6,317 nt of DNA from Kiritimatiellota bacterium (GTDB lineage Bacteria; Verrucomicrobiota; Lentisphaeria; Victivallales; JAADHT01). The DNA lies in the NCBI GenBank assembly GCA_013151705.1, contig JAADHT010000146.1:1-6317 (forward strand), read 5' to 3'. Below the pieces are notes generated by a model. That model saw nothing but the letters and a program-made list of their open reading frames with translations, did no database searches and was not told the DNA's origin. Positions 5,390 through 6,317 of this stretch are shown here, piece after piece; the stretch's first letter is position 1, and the number at the start of each line of letters is the position of its first letter. The position numbers were made by a program, and so were the translations under genes.

Positions 5390-6151
5390 ATGAAATACGA
5401 TAAAGCTCTCGCTGTTTTAGTCGCAGCTGTTTTTGGAACGCTGATCTGCGGGTGCAACTCGATTTCCCCGAAAAGCGTTCTCCAATATGTTCCGGAACCC
5501 GGGCTCGCCTCTCAAAAGCCACTGGTCGGAGCGCTTTTCATCGAGAAAATGCAAAATGCGCTCCCCGACAACGAAATGCTTCCGTTCGTGCCCAACGATG
5601 ATCCTTGGATACTCATTCCCCTCTGCTTCTACTCTTCGCAAACAGTTAAACCCCTGGTGAAAAGAAGCTTTTTTCAAAACGACATCGGAACGGCTTTGCA
5701 ACGCCTTTTCGTAAAAGACCTGCGAGCGTCGGGACTTTGCAAACTGATACTCAGCGCGGACGAGGACAATCCACGCGTCAATGCTTGGGGAGCCAAACGC
5801 TACCACTTGAGGCTGATTTTGAAACATGCGAGATGGAATCGCAATCTGACGGCGTACGGTCTCTCATATCCCGGCACGCTTCTATGGTCTTTGGGCGCTC
5901 CCACGTCATTCGGCGACGTGGAGGTTGAGATAGACGCGGTTCTCTATCCGCCCGGAGCGGATGCCAAACCAATCGGAAAAACGACAATCCACGCCATAGC
6001 CGACTGCACGGAATTCATCTACGACCAAATCGGATACCAACCCGCTAAATCGGAGATGGTATTAATGGAGATGTTTCCGAAACTGGCGGAACGATTGAGA
6101 AAATTCGTTCACACCACCCTGAAAAAACGGGGGGAAGTTCTAAAGTTCTAA
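5390..6151 (+). CDS. Putative lipoprotein of unknown function
   Basis: The 253-residue product begins with a lipoprotein signal peptide: MKYDK, a hydrophobic core (about residues 6-20), then the lipobox-like LICGC with C22 as the likely lipidated cysteine. Asn at +2 does not signal inner-membrane retention by the E. coli rule, so an outer-membrane anchor facing the periplasm is plausible. The mature part looks like a mixed alpha/beta domain, with a helix near 100-115 (ALQRLFVKDLRASGL), strands around 138-146 and 175-187, and a charged C-terminal helix (about 218-248). I do not recognise the family. It loosely recalls periplasmic lipoproteins built around repeated strand-helix units, but no motif decides this. 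The start is well supported by AAGGAG 5 bases upstream. The last codons (EVLKF-stop) are encoded by a tandem DNA repeat, so the C-terminal tail probably varies between strains. Confidence 0.82.
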   Translation: MKYDKALAVLVAAVFGTLICGCNSISPKSVLQYVPEPGLASQKPLVGALFIEKMQNALPDNEMLPFVPNDDPWILIPLCFYSSQTVKPLVKRSFFQNDIGTALQRLFVKDLRASGLCKLILSADEDNPRVNAWGAKRYHLRLILKHARWNRNLTAYGLSYPGTLLWSLGAPTSFGDVEVEIDAVLYPPGADAKPIGKTTIHAIADCTEFIYDQIGYQPAKSEMVLMEMFPKLAERLRKFVHTTLKKRGEVLKF

Positions 6152-6164
6152 AGTTCTAAAGTTG
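6135..6164 (+). repeat. Tandem 8-bp repeat AAGTTCTA, about 3.75 copies
   Basis: AAGTTCTA occurs perfectly at 6135-6142, 6143-6150 and 6151-6158, then partially as AAGTTG (6159-6164). The lipoprotein stop codon (6149-6151) lies inside it. The block GGGGAAGTTCT recurs 40 bp later (6131-6141 and 6171-6181), followed by degenerate GAGTTCT copies (6191-6197, 6199-6205) and GAGTTC near 6213. The unit has length 8, so slippage would shift the reading frame, but because the repeat itself contains the stop the change would be confined to the tail. Confidence 0.85.
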
Positions 6165-6317
6165 TGGGAAGGGGAAGTTCTGGAGTGCTCGAGTTCTTGA
6201 GTTCTGCGAGTCGAGTTCAACCAAACCCAATGTCATTCCCAACATGCCGTTAAAGAAAACCTTTGCGCTTTTTGTGTTTTTTGTGGCTAAGACGCTCATT
6301 CAGCCATAGAATATTCC
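6152..6317. other. Repeat-rich non-coding right end
   Basis: After the lipoprotein stop there is no supportable gene. The stretch holds the AAGTTCTA and GAGTTCT repeats and then a T-rich 9-bp repeat (6262-6288). A 21-codon ATG frame at 6244-6309 reads mostly Phe and Val because of that repeat, and has no ribosome-binding site. Confidence 0.55.
6262..6288 (+). repeat. Degenerate 9-bp tandem repeat TTTGYGNNT, three copies
   Basis: TTTGCGCTT (6262-6270), TTTGTGTTT (6271-6279) and TTTGTGGCT (6280-6288) lie head to tail, followed by AAG. From memory, similar CTTTGTG-type phrases are scattered between genes in many bacterial genomes; I cannot verify that here. Being T-rich just past a gene, it might contribute to transcription ending, but there is no stem before it. 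Confidence 0.6.

Noticed and set aside
6244..6309. 21-codon hydrophobic small protein (MPLKKTFALFVFFVAK...)
   Set aside because: Its Phe/Val-rich core is simply the 9-bp TTTGTG repeat in translation, and there is no ribosome-binding site.

Overview
The window looks like a chromosomal replication-origin neighbourhood from a Gram-negative bacterium, probably of the Planctomycetota-Verrucomicrobiota-Lentisphaerota (PVC) group or a close relative. The lineage clue is the gene at 4390-5091. It joins a DUF4190-type double membrane segment to a pseudopilin-like tail ending in an H-X9-DG motif, an architecture I associate mainly with PVC genomes. A lipoprotein with a lipobox supports a Gram-negative envelope. 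The phylum call is inference; nothing in the window names the species. No phage, transposase, CRISPR array, rRNA or tRNA is visible.

Layout, left to right. Positions 1-394 hold no convincing gene, but 8-113 form a large imperfect palindrome. On the minus strand, 395-1606 encodes an N-acetylglucosamine-6-phosphate deacetylase (nagA), with two positions near the active site that differ from the E. coli enzyme. A 472-base gap (1607-2078) separates nagA from the divergently transcribed dnaA (2079-3482). This gap has the properties of oriC: an AT-rich left part, then three DnaA-box-like 9-mers in one orientation repeated every 11 bp, and a fourth just before dnaA. Downstream of dnaA, 44 bp away on the same strand, is a PHP-family histidinol-phosphatase (3527-4324). 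It converges on the DUF4190/pseudopilin-like gene, and a perfect 15-bp inverted repeat lies between them (4331-4362). A divergent intergenic region with a plausible sigma70-type promoter leads to an unidentified lipoprotein gene (5390-6151). That gene's stop codon lies inside an 8-bp tandem repeat. The right end (6152-6317) is repeat-rich and non-coding.

Working together: dnaA and the adjacent box array form the replication initiation module, and the box overlapping the dnaA leader suggests autoregulation. The most interesting observation is a possible co-variation. None of the four boxes carries the G expected at position 4 of TGTGGATAA, and the DnaA recognition helix (GR-THATVLHA instead of GGRDHTTVLHA) is one residue shorter and differs at two likely base-contacting positions. 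The remaining genes (amino-sugar catabolism or recycling, histidine biosynthesis, envelope proteins) show no functional link to each other. No clearly new multi-gene system is visible. The novelty here lies in the origin, the palindromes and repeats, and residue-level variation.
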